A DNA stretch of 15,726 nt, from assembly GCA_902459845.2 (NCBI GenBank), contig CABPSV020000466.1, positions 1 to 15,726 of the forward strand. The letters run 5' to 3'. This DNA comes from Hepatocystis sp. ex Piliocolobus tephrosceles (lineage: Eukaryota; Apicomplexa; Aconoidasida; Haemosporida; Plasmodiidae). The notes beneath the pieces were generated by a model. The model saw nothing but the letters and a program-made list of their open reading frames with translations. It ran no database searches and was not told the DNA's origin. Position 1 is the first letter of the stretch; every line of letters starts with the position of its first letter. Made by a program: the position numbers and the translations under genes. This document shows positions 1-8,323 of this stretch, piece by piece.

Positions 1-591
1 TTTTTTTTTTTTTTTATTTTTAATTTGTTATTTTTTTTTTAAAGATAGCTAAAACAAATGTTTACTTATAATGATTTGATCTTAAAAATGCTTTTTAAAA
101 AAAAAAAAAAAAATGTTTTGGTACTTTTGAAAAGCAGACGTTTTTTAAATTATTTTTATTATTTTTATTGCTTTCCCTTTTATATATAAATATATTATAC
201 ATAATATGCTACATAAATACTACTACATACATAAATACGTTAATTAATTTTTTTTTTTTTTTTTCTTTTTTCTTTTTTTTTTTTTTCATATTCTGTTTAC
301 TATTTTTTTTTATTTTTTGCTTAATATTTATTTATTTTTTTTTTTTATCTATATTTTTTTTTTTTTTTTTACCTATTTTAGGCACATTTTTTTTTTTTTT
401 TTTCAAAGCATTTTTCAACATTACTTTTTATTACTTTTGTTTAGTTTTTCGTAATAGCAGTACATTGATGTGGATTTGTAAAAAGTTTATATTTAAAAAA
501 ATAAAGTAACATATTGCATTTTTATTTTTATTTTCATTTAATTTTTTTTTTTTAATATTAAAATATTAAGTACTTTAAAAAAAAAAAAAAA

Positions 592-627
592 GCAGAAGGG
601 AAAAATTAAGTTTCCAATTTTTAATTT

Positions 628-661
<34 letters not shown>

Positions 662-868
662 AACAGAAAGAAACAGAAACATTAACATTAATAAACAGAA
701 AAGAAGATAAGTGAAGAAAAGAGAAAAGTTAATTTTCTAACTTTAATCTTCAATAAAAAAAAAAAAAAAGGGAAACATTAACATTAACATAAATAAACTG
801 AAAGGAAGATAAGAAAAAGAAAAGAGAAAAGCTAATTTTCCAATTTTAGTCTTCACAAAAAATAAAGA
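592..868. repeat. Imperfect tandem repeat, ~103-bp period, three copies (first partial)
   Basis: Copy 2 (about 659-769) and copy 3 (about 770-868) share the order: acattaacat, ataaac, gaagataag, gagaaaag, a TTTTC-Y-AA-Y-TTTA block, then an A-run. The landmarks acattaac at 679 and 781, and gagaaaag at 721 and 824, give offsets of 102-103 bases. A truncated first copy at about 597-640 keeps only the right half (gaaaaattaagtttccaatt followed by an A-run). Copies have diverged by point changes and A-run length, so the duplication is not recent. Confidence 0.75.
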
Positions 869-1121
869 AAAACATATTGTTTCATCTTGCACACATAAAA
901 AAATAAATACATAAAAAATAAAATTTGTATTAAACAATTAATGTAAAAAATAAAAATAAAATAGAAAACAACACTAATTCTATAACATAATCAAAAACAA
1001 CACTCTACAAATATGTTTGTAAATTTGTTAACATTCATATTTTTGTTTATGGATCAAATTATACATAATTGCCGAATGGCCTAAAAATTGTTAAAACATT
1101 TAAATTTTCATTTTTTCCTTT

Positions 1122-1152
<31 letters not shown>

Positions 1153-1513
1153 ATGTACACTATATATATCAATTCTTCAACTTCTCTATTTGATTTAACT
1201 ATTACATACAGTTTATGAAAAGTAGATCAAAAGAAAGTAAAACAATATCGTACCAACAAAAAAAAGAAAACGTCATTATATGTTGTATTTACTTTTAAAA
1301 AATTAGGAAACAGACATTGGTAAACTTAGCAGAAGCTAATAAGACCTTTTCATAGACATTATTTCAAAAATATATAATTACGATACTGTTCTAATATAAT
1401 AATTTTTATTTTTTTTACGAATGTGGTGCGAGTTACAATATAATCGTTCTATGCATATTTTTTTTTTTAAAGTGGCAGGAAAAAAATAAAATGAAAAAAA
1501 TTGCATACATATT

Positions 1514-1524
<11 letters not shown>

Positions 1525-1560
<36 letters not shown>
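1525..1560. repeat. (TA)n microsatellite
   Basis: About 18 uninterrupted AT dinucleotides, flanked on the left by an ACAT-rich stretch. Typical of Plasmodium intergenic DNA and likely length-polymorphic. Confidence 0.95.
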
Positions 1561-1562
<2 letters not shown>

Positions 1563-2389
1563 GTTATGATGCTTATCACACGTAATAGTTTAAAAAAGTA
1601 GGTTCGTTTTTTTTTTTTTTTTTTTCTTTATATTTTACAACATACTGATATGATCATAACAAATTAAAAGCGTTTTTTTTTTTTTGCTTTCTAATAAAAA
1701 TTAAAATCAGTTCACCTTGTATATATACATATGTATGTACGTATGTATGTATATATTTTTTTACTTATTTGTTTATATATATATTGCAACTTACATAAAA
1801 AGTCTTGTACGAATGAAAGTATTACAATATCCACTGAATAAGTATGAGTGGATAAGTGTAAGTGGCGTGATAAAACTTTAATTTTTACTATTACATTGTT
1901 AACCTGATTGGTGTTTATATTTGTGGCAAAATTAAGGTTTTAAGCTTCATGCACTTGAAACGGGTATTATATTAAAAAAAATATATATTAAAAAAAAAAT
2001 AATAAAATATAAAAATAAAAAAATATAAAAAAAAACATATATAAAAATAATAAAAAAATAAAAAATCAAAATTAACTTATAGAAGAGTATAACATATGTA
2101 AAAATATTTTTTGTACAATCCCTCCACGGTCATTTGAAATATATTTTTGTAAAATAAAGCACAGAATGAATCATAAAAAAAAAAAAAAATAATACCGTTT
2201 CCTATAAATATATATGCACTACATGTCAACAAACTTTGTTCAAAAGAAAAATCCTATTTGCACAAAAAAATGAGCGCGCGAATATTATTTTAGAACAATT
2301 ATGTTGTATTAAAAATGATATAATTCGATAGCTACATTTATATAAGAAATAATATCCCTCTCCCCCCAAAAAAAAAAGAAAAAACAAAG

Positions 2390-2421
<32 letters not shown>

Positions 2422-2646
2422 ACGAGTACAAACGGTGACGAACAATAAGTAATAATAAAAAGTTACTGGTTAAAAAATAGGGGCAATGCCAAGCAAAATA
2501 AAATAAAATAAAATAAAAGGTGGGTACTATCATATATATATACATATATATATGCGCCTGCTATGGCCAATCGTGTATATATGTATATACATTCATTAGA
2601 TAATACATCCACCTAAGTTTTGTCAAAAAAAAAAAAAGTTAATATA

Positions 2647-4104
2647 ATGCAAAAATTTATTATGAACAAAACGTCTGAAGGTAATGTAGAAAAAACAACG
2701 AACTTGGCAACATTAGGAGATGACAATAATGGCTTGTTTAGCTCTATTTTTAAAAATATAACAAAGAATGAATATTTTAGTGCCGGTGTCGGTATAATAT
2801 CAGTAGGTGCACTTGTCACCGTTGTGAATAGGTTCAATAGTTATATGTACACTGCAATAAAAAAAAATATGTTTACTTCATTAGAAATTACCATAAATGA
2901 TAGATCCTATTACTGGGTTATGGAGTATATTGTTAAAAAAGGAATTATTAGTAGACATTTAAGTTTAAAAACAGAATTAAAAAATGATAAAAATATAAAA
3001 AATGTAGTTTTTTCATTTATACCTAGTGTTGGACACCATTTACTTATTTATGACAATACATTTATATTTGTTGAAAGGAGTAGAGAAAAAAATTTAATAT
3101 CAGATGGTTTTTCAAATAGTACAAGTAGTAGTACTAATGGTAGATCTGTACCTTTTGAAAATATAAGATTAAGTACTTTTATATGGTCGAAACATATATT
3201 CAAAAAAATATTAACTAATGCTCAAATGTATATAGATAAAAAAGAAGAAGGGAAAACTTTATTATATAAAACATTTGGACATGAGTGGAGACCTTTTGGT
3301 ACTCCAAAAAATAAAAGACCAATAAACTCAGTTATATTACCAGAAAAATTAGATGAATATATAATTAACGATATACAAACTTTTCTTAATTCAAGTACGT
3401 GGTACATAGATAAGGGAATACCTTATAGAAGGTGTTACTTATTACATGGTCCACCAGGTTGTGGTAAAAGTAGTTTTATATTTGCCTTAGCTGGCTATTT
3501 TGATTTTAATATATGTACAATCAATATAAATGATATATATCTAACAGATGATAGGTTTATACATTTACTTGCTACTATTCCTCCTAGAACTATTTTAATA
3601 TTGGAAGATATCGATTTTATTTTTGTTCATGATACAAATAGTGAAAATAAAAATAAACAGTCAAACGAGTCAAGCAACAACTTATCATCATCGTCAGTGT
3701 CAAGTTCCATATATTCTACCTTAACAAATAACAATATTAAAACGTTGGGTGTATCATACAGTGGACTTTTAAATGCACTCGATGGAATAGTAGCAACTGA
3801 AGAAAGAATTATTTTTATGACTACAAATAATATTGATAAACTTCCTAGTACTCTTATTAGACCTGGTAGAGTTGATTTAAAAGTACTTATCCCTTATGCA
3901 AATATTTATCAATATAATAAAATGTTTTTACGTTTTTTTCCAAACGAAGAAAAATTAGCTAATGAATTTGCAACAATTTTTAAAGATTTTAACTTAAGTA
4001 TGGCTGAAATACAATCATTCTTCTTATTTTCAAAGCATGACCCACATAAAACGATTCAAAATGCTAAGGAATGGGTAAAGATGTACGCTAAGAAGGATGC
4101 ATAA
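2647..4104 (+). CDS. BCS1: Mitochondrial chaperone BCS1 (AAA ATPase)
   Basis: Single-exon gene, 485 residues. BCS1 is an inner-membrane AAA protein that moves the folded Rieske iron-sulfur protein across the inner membrane to complete complex III. Seen in order: a membrane segment at residues 43-60 within NEYFSAGVGIISVGALVTVV, where BCS1 proteins carry a similar NPYF-x-AG segment; the BCS1-specific domain at about 60-225, including DRSYYW, VERSRE and EWRPFGTPK; Walker A GPPGCGKS (268-275); Walker B LILEDID (317-323); sensor-1 region IFMTTNN (389-395); and the arginine-finger segment IRPGRVD (404-410). Parasite-specific features are an Asn/Ser-rich insert (about 329-366) just after Walker B and a small Ser/Asn insert at about 155-165. 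The start is the first ATG after an in-frame stop at 2614-2616; the frame opens slightly earlier only through a TTG. The gene converges on DHODH. Identity is near certain. Confidence 0.96.
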   Translation: MQKFIMNKTSEGNVEKTTNLATLGDDNNGLFSSIFKNITKNEYFSAGVGIISVGALVTVVNRFNSYMYTAIKKNMFTSLEITINDRSYYWVMEYIVKKGIISRHLSLKTELKNDKNIKNVVFSFIPSVGHHLLIYDNTFIFVERSREKNLISDGFSNSTSSSTNGRSVPFENIRLSTFIWSKHIFKKILTNAQMYIDKKEEGKTLLYKTFGHEWRPFGTPKNKRPINSVILPEKLDEYIINDIQTFLNSSTWYIDKGIPYRRCYLLHGPPGCGKSSFIFALAGYFDFNICTININDIYLTDDRFIHLLATIPPRTILILEDIDFIFVHDTNSENKNKQSNESSNNLSSSSVSSSIYSTLTNNNIKTLGVSYSGLLNALDGIVATEERIIFMTTNNIDKLPSTLIRPGRVDLKVLIPYANIYQYNKMFLRFFPNEEKLANEFATIFKDFNLSMAEIQSFFLFSKHDPHKTIQNAKEWVKMYAKKDA

Positions 4105-4649
4105 CATTCAATAGTTGTATACGCATACACACACAAACATGAACACAAACATGAACACAAACATGAACACAAACGCGAACAAAAACACATATATATATAC
4201 ATATAAATTGTTATTAATAAGTACGATCAAGTAAAAAAAAAAAAAAAAATAAAAAAAATAAAAAAATAAAAAAATAAAAAAAATAAAAAAAAATAAAATA
4301 AAATAACAATAATAAACGTATAAGCAAAATATTATTACTCAATGCATATAAAACATGTGAAAATAATGTATATATGCAAGTATTTTTTTTTTTTTTTTTA
4401 AATGTGCATTAAGTACAGTACCAAATTCGATTACATACCACATATTTATTCATATACATATACATGTATATACAATTATCTTCTTTTAAATCAAAAACAA
4501 ACAACATTTTTAACATTATAAAAAACACCATTTACAACGTTATAACAAACAACATTTACAACGTTATAACAAACAACATTTACAACGTTATAACAAACAA
4601 CATTTACAACGTTATAACAAACAACATTTACAACGTCATAAGAAACACC
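4105..4649. other. Convergent intergenic region between BCS1 and DHODH
   Basis: 545 bases holding the 3' untranslated regions of both genes, which point at each other. It contains a 12-bp array (4131-4178), A-rich AAAAAAT repeats (4230-4305), a T-run at 4383-4399 and a 24-bp array that reaches into the DHODH stop codon (4534-4653). No gene is seen. The + strand frame across the 24-bp array stays open only because 24 is a multiple of 3. Confidence 0.8.
4131..4178. repeat. 12-bp minisatellite, unit ACACAAACATGA, four copies
   Basis: Three identical 12-bp units start at 4131, 4143 and 4155. A fourth at 4167 has GCGA in place of ATGA. The array begins about 27 bases after the BCS1 stop codon, so it lies in the BCS1 3' untranslated region. 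Confidence 0.95.
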
Positions 4650-4653
4650 TTAT
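4534..4653. repeat. 24-bp minisatellite running through the DHODH stop codon
   Basis: Four identical 24-bp units start at 4534, 4558, 4582 and 4606. Each contains AACGTT and the overlapping palindrome GTTATAAC. A fifth, diverged unit (4630-4653) contains the DHODH stop codon (4650-4652, minus strand). A weaker match (gcaacg at 4654) continues into the last DHODH codons. Diverged half-units also precede the core at about 4485-4533. The centre is homogeneous and the edges decayed, as expected for an array that grew from inside. Confidence 0.93.
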
Positions 4654-6461
4654 GCAACGCCCTTCTTATGCTTTTTTCCTATGGCTTCTTTTAAGTTATA
4701 ATAACCTTTTTGATAAAGCATATGATTCAGTTCCCTTTTAATTTTAACTGCAGTTTTCATACCATTAAAAACCAAACAAGAATATAATTGACATACTGAT
4801 GCACCAGCCTCTATTTTTTCTAAAGCATCTGCTCCAGTAAATATACCTCCTGATGCAATTATTGGTATTTCTTTATTTGTATAAAGATACATATCAGATA
4901 TTAACTGCGTTGACATATCTTTCAATACATTACCACTAATACCTCCTTTCTTATTATCAAATTTAGGTATGTTCATATTTTTTATAGTAGTATTAGATAT
5001 AATTATACCATCAATTTTAGTTTCTAATAATATATTAGCAATTTTTTTTTTTTCATTTTCTTCTAAATCGGGTGCTAATTTTACAAACACAAGTGGTTTT
5101 TTTTTTGTTGTATTTATCCATACATCGTCGTATTGTGTGTCTGCATCATCACTTGCATTTTTACTTTTCTCTTGTTTAATGTCAGCTGATAATGCATTTA
5201 TTTCTTTCTGTACCTCTAATATTATATCTTTTAATTTCGTTGACTCTTGATGACTTCTCAAACCTGGAGTATTTGGAGAACTAACATTAATAGTAATATA
5301 ATCTGAATATTTACCAATCTTTTTAATACAATATTTTAAGTCATTTATTAAACTTTCTGAATTTTTATTTTTACCTAAACTAACACCGACAATATGTTTA
5401 CTTAGGTATTTATCCGTTTTTTGTTTCATTCTAAACGCTTTTAAATTTTCAGTTACTTCATCACAACCATTATTGTTAAACCCACAAAAGTTTAATATGC
5501 TTTTACTTTCTATATCTCTGAAAATACGAGGTCGTTTATTTCCTTCTTGTGCTTTAGGTGTTATAGTACCAATTTCAATAAACGAAAAACCAAGTTTTAA
5601 AATAGAATCAATACATATACCATTTTTATCAAATCCAGCAGAAACACCAAAGGGGTTTATAAAATTTAAATGCTTTATTTGTGAACATGCATATATACTA
5701 TCATTACTAGTATCATAAGGTAATAAATTATATTTCCCTAATAACATAAATAAATCATGACATATTTCCTCATCTATATATTTTAAACAAATATTTAAAA
5801 ATACATCATATAAAAAAAATTCAGGATTATATGATTCAAAATACATATATAAACTTATCATACTAACAAAAATCAAACATAAAACCATTCTATTATTTGA
5901 CTTTTCTTTTTTTATTTTCTCATTAAATTTTTTTAATTCTTCATCAAAATAGTTTGTACTATTGTCTTGATCTGTTTCTACGTTTTTACTTCCCCCTTCT
6001 TTTGTTTTTACATTTCCTTGTGAGGTACTGAATGTTTTTACATTTAAATGATTGTAATACCAAAGAAACTCTTTTTTGTTTCCAAAAATGTTATTAGTTA
6101 CAACTGGGTATTGTGCAAATTGTTTGTGTCTATTACTTGAGTTTTCTTTTACCCCTGTACTGACACCTATACTGATTCCTTTACTGATTCCTTTATTGAT
6201 TCCTTTACTGATTCCTTTATTGATTCCTTTACTGATTCCTTTATTGATTCCCCTACTGACACCTGTGCTTACCTTTTCTTGTACACCAAAATTTAATACA
6301 CCAGCACAAAAATTCCGAACATACATTTTACTAATTCCATTTTTTGTGCTTTCATTAAAAATATTCATAGAACAAATACCCCTTTGGATATTTATGACAT
6401 TTGTGTCTTTAAATATAAAAAAAGCGTGCAAACCGATTTTCTGTTTTAAAGCTTTACTCAT
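4650..6461 (-). CDS. DHODH: Dihydroorotate dehydrogenase, mitochondrial (class 2)
   Basis: 603 residues, single exon. It oxidises dihydroorotate to orotate using FMN and ubiquinone at the inner mitochondrial membrane, the fourth step of pyrimidine synthesis, which Plasmodium cannot bypass by salvage. Seen: a basic N-terminal presequence; a G-I-N/S-K repeat (65-104); a membrane anchor (about 192-208); the ubiquinone/inhibitor helices (about 220-245) with His235 and Phe238; FMN-site motifs [11 protein letters not shown] (271-281) and EIGTITP (296-302); Arg315 in RPRIFRD; catalytic Ser395 in [16 protein letters not shown] (459-465); SNTT (489-492); SGGIF (537-541); and YSCLVFNGM (560-568). Compared with the 569-residue P. 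falciparum enzyme (from memory) it has +50 residues before the catalytic domain, -18 in the Lys/Asp-rich loop at about 425-450 and +2 at the C-terminus. Glu231 replaces the Gly181 equivalent. The start follows an A-run in good Plasmodium context. Confidence 0.98.
   Translation of the reverse strand: MSKALKQKIGLHAFFIFKDTNVINIQRGICSMNIFNESTKNGISKMYVRNFCAGVLNFGVQEKVSTGVSRGINKGISKGINKGISKGINKGISKGISIGVSTGVKENSSNRHKQFAQYPVVTNNIFGNKKEFLWYYNHLNVKTFSTSQGNVKTKEGGSKNVETDQDNSTNYFDEELKKFNEKIKKEKSNNRMVLCLIFVSMISLYMYFESYNPEFFLYDVFLNICLKYIDEEICHDLFMLLGKYNLLPYDTSNDSIYACSQIKHLNFINPFGVSAGFDKNGICIDSILKLGFSFIEIGTITPKAQEGNKRPRIFRDIESKSILNFCGFNNNGCDEVTENLKAFRMKQKTDKYLSKHIVGVSLGKNKNSESLINDLKYCIKKIGKYSDYITINVSSPNTPGLRSHQESTKLKDIILEVQKEINALSADIKQEKSKNASDDADTQYDDVWINTTKKKPLVFVKLAPDLEENEKKKIANILLETKIDGIIISNTTIKNMNIPKFDNKKGGISGNVLKDMSTQLISDMYLYTNKEIPIIASGGIFTGADALEKIEAGASVCQLYSCLVFNGMKTAVKIKRELNHMLYQKGYYNLKEAIGKKHKKGVA
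6150..6269 (-). repeat. In-frame 12-bp minisatellite in DHODH encoding G-I-N/S-K repeats
   Basis: Ten 12-bp units encode residues 65-104: STGV, SRGI, then alternating NKGI and SKGI six times, SIGV, STGV. In the core the alternation rests on one base (AAT versus AGT), giving an effective 24-bp higher-order unit. The same STGV unit stands at both ends. The segment lies between the presequence and the membrane anchor, so it should face the matrix or be removed with the targeting peptide. Confidence 0.93.
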
Positions 6462-6656
6462 TTTTTTTTTTTTTATTTTTTTTTTTTTTCTCTCATAAAA
6501 AACGATTTAAAAGTTTAAAATGAAATATACACTTTGGGGTAAAAGCGCCGTCACAAAAAAAAAAAAAATATTTTTTTTTTCATGTAAAGGATCCTAAATA
6601 CATTTTTATTTTTTTATTTGGTTATATATGACTGTATTTGGTTATATTTTTGTTAT

Positions 6657-6665
<9 letters not shown>

Positions 6666-6706
<41 letters not shown>
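6666..6706. repeat. (TA)n microsatellite
   Basis: About 20 uninterrupted TA dinucleotides followed directly by a T-run, about 205 bases upstream of the DHODH start. Confidence 0.95.
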
Positions 6707-6714
<8 letters not shown>

Positions 6715-7587
6715 TTCCCCTTGTTAGAACTGCCTCTTGAAATGCTGCATTGAGATAAGTGAACATATATTTAACAACTAAATAAATCAACTATTTAAAA
6801 ACTTTGATTAAATAAATTGAACTTGAATTGACATGAACGGATGAAAAAATGAAAAAGCAAATAAATAAAATAAGGATAAACAAAGATAAACAAAAAGTAA
6901 ATAAAAAGAGTGAATAAGCAAACGGATGAACGAACAAACAGATGAGCTAATTTTATGCTAGTAGTATCAAAAAGAAATAATATATTTAATAAAACAATAC
7001 TAACAATATTATACTTTTCTAAATACTTTCAATTGTACTCAACACATAAGTAACATATTCCTTTTATTTTTTATTTTTTAATTTTTTTTATATGTTGATA
7101 TGCTCGCGTATTTGAACAATTACGAGCCTTTTTTTCAGGCACATGTTCACTAACTTATTAATCCATTTGATTACTCAGGTATGAACTTACTTGTTTATCT
7201 GCTTACTATCACAATTGTTTATTTTTTTTTTTCTGTTTCTCATGTTTTTTTCCCATCCTTTTTTTGTGCTCTAGCTTCACATATGCAAGTATTATATTGT
7301 GTAATTATAGTATATACATTCACAAATTTTACTTACTAAAATTTGTATGAACCTTTTTTTTTGCAAAAATGTATACATACATATATATATATATATATAC
7401 ATATTAATAATTAACATAAGGTATCATACATTTATAATAAGTTAACAGTGCTTCAATCTTCGAAAAAAAAAAATTAAAAAAAAAAAAAAAAAACTCCGCG
7501 GACAGTAACATGCCTTATCGTACACAGTTATACAGCTATATATGTTCTTTAGATAAACATATGTACATATGTTGTAATTGTAATTGT

Positions 7588-7624
<37 letters not shown>

Positions 7625-7816
7625 TATTTCCAAATTATAGGGAGGAGGGGATAGAGTCCAAAAAAAAAAAAACAAATGGATATAGTTTGTTTTATTCCAC
7701 TCATATTATTTAAAAAAAAAAATATATTTGTATAAGAATGTTATATCATTTTGAATGATATTGTAAAAAATGTTATATATGTGTAACATTTAAACAGGTT
7801 TCTTAAAAAAAAAAAA

Positions 7817-7876
7817 CAAAAATAAAAACAAAAATAAAAACAAAAATAAAAACAAAAATAAAAACAAAAATAAAAA
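7817..7876. repeat. 12-bp minisatellite, unit CAAAAATAAAAA, five copies
   Basis: The single C of each unit falls at 7817, 7829, 7841, 7853 and 7865, so five perfect units are present. The array lies about 450 bases beyond the RING-gene stop codon, possibly in or past its 3' untranslated region. Confidence 0.95.
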
Positions 7877-7990
7877 AATAAAGGGTAAAAGATAAAAAAA
7901 TAATAATAATTAACAAATAAACAAGTTCGAAAAAAGAAGATAAGTTAAATAGAAGATGCGTAAGCACAAGAGAATTGCAGATACGTAAAC

Positions 7991-8060
7991 ATATATAAAC
8001 ACATATAAGCACATATAAGCACATATAAACACATATATGTACATATAAGCACATATAAAT
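7991..8060. repeat. 10-bp minisatellite, unit ACATATAAGC, about seven copies
   Basis: Units start every 10 bases from 7991 to 8051: one diverged copy, then acatataagc twice, acatataaac, acatatatgt, acatataagc and acatataaat. Unlike most other arrays in the window the period is 10, not 12. Confidence 0.88.
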
Positions 8061-8323
8061 ATATATACATTTAATTATAAATTACTAACCATATTTAGTA
8101 ACATATGATCAACATACATGTATAATATGCATAAACTTTTGAATTGGTTACAAAAAAAAGTAAGGAAAAGAAAAGAGAAAAAAAAAAAAAGAAGACAAAA
8201 AAAGCATCTTCTAAAAAACATATATGCATGTGTGACAATAGTAATGGCAACAGTAATGGTAATAGTGATAGTGATGTATACTACACATCCCTATACCCCC
8301 TTTTGTCATATACTTTTATAAAA

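Larger units (their letters stand above)
1..2646. other. Left-flank intergenic region and BCS1 upstream region
   Basis: No convincing gene is visible. Most of it is poly(T), poly(A) and TA-rich sequence; open frames here encode only Phe/Ile/Leu/Tyr runs. Items of note are the imperfect ~103-bp tandem repeat at 592-868, a TA microsatellite at 1525-1560, a base-mixed island at about 1787-1968 and a CpG-rich spot (GCGCGCG) at 2274-2280. The pentamer TGCAC (reverse of GTGCA, a motif linked to the ApiAP2 factor AP2-I) occurs at 1950, 2215 and 2259. The region should hold the promoter and 5' leader of the BCS1 gene, but I cannot place a transcription start. Confidence 0.7.
6462..8323. other. Intergenic region upstream of DHODH and downstream of the RING gene
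   Basis: 1.86 kb without a convincing gene, between two minus-strand genes. It should contain the DHODH promoter and 5' leader at the left and the RING-gene 3' end at the right. Contents: a TA run (6666-6706), an A-rich stretch with weak GATAAACAAA-type repetition (about 6840-6940), a base-mixed island with splice-like signals (about 7085-7260), a 32-base T-run (7590-7621) preceded by three TAATTG units, a 12-bp array (7817-7876) and a 10-bp array (7991-8060). No RNA gene is recognised. Confidence 0.75.

Noticed and set aside
168..509. Open frame of 113 codons rich in Phe, Ile and Tyr
   Set aside because: It is made almost entirely from T-runs, has no recognisable domain and begins without a convincing ATG; composition alone explains it.
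1561..1650. Possible C/D box snoRNA (ATGATGC at 1566, CTGA at 1645)
   Set aside because: The C box is imperfect, there is no terminal stem, and a T-run of about 20 bases lies in the middle.
2620..2646. N-terminal extension of BCS1 by nine residues
   Set aside because: The frame is open here but the first codon is TTG directly after a stop; nuclear genes of Plasmodium start at ATG, and the first ATG is at 2647.
4464..4694. Plus-strand frame encoding NNIYNVIT repeats opposite the DHODH 3' end
   Set aside because: It is a by-product of the 24-bp array, which stays open in phase because its period is a multiple of three.
6076..6498. Plus-strand frame encoding LIPLLIPLL repeats
   Set aside because: Antisense shadow of the G-I-N/S-K array in DHODH; the minus-strand frame carries the conserved enzyme.
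7803..8054. Minus-strand frame encoding FIFVFIFVF and CVYMCLY repeats
   Set aside because: Entirely derived from the 12-bp and 10-bp arrays; no protein-like sequence between them.
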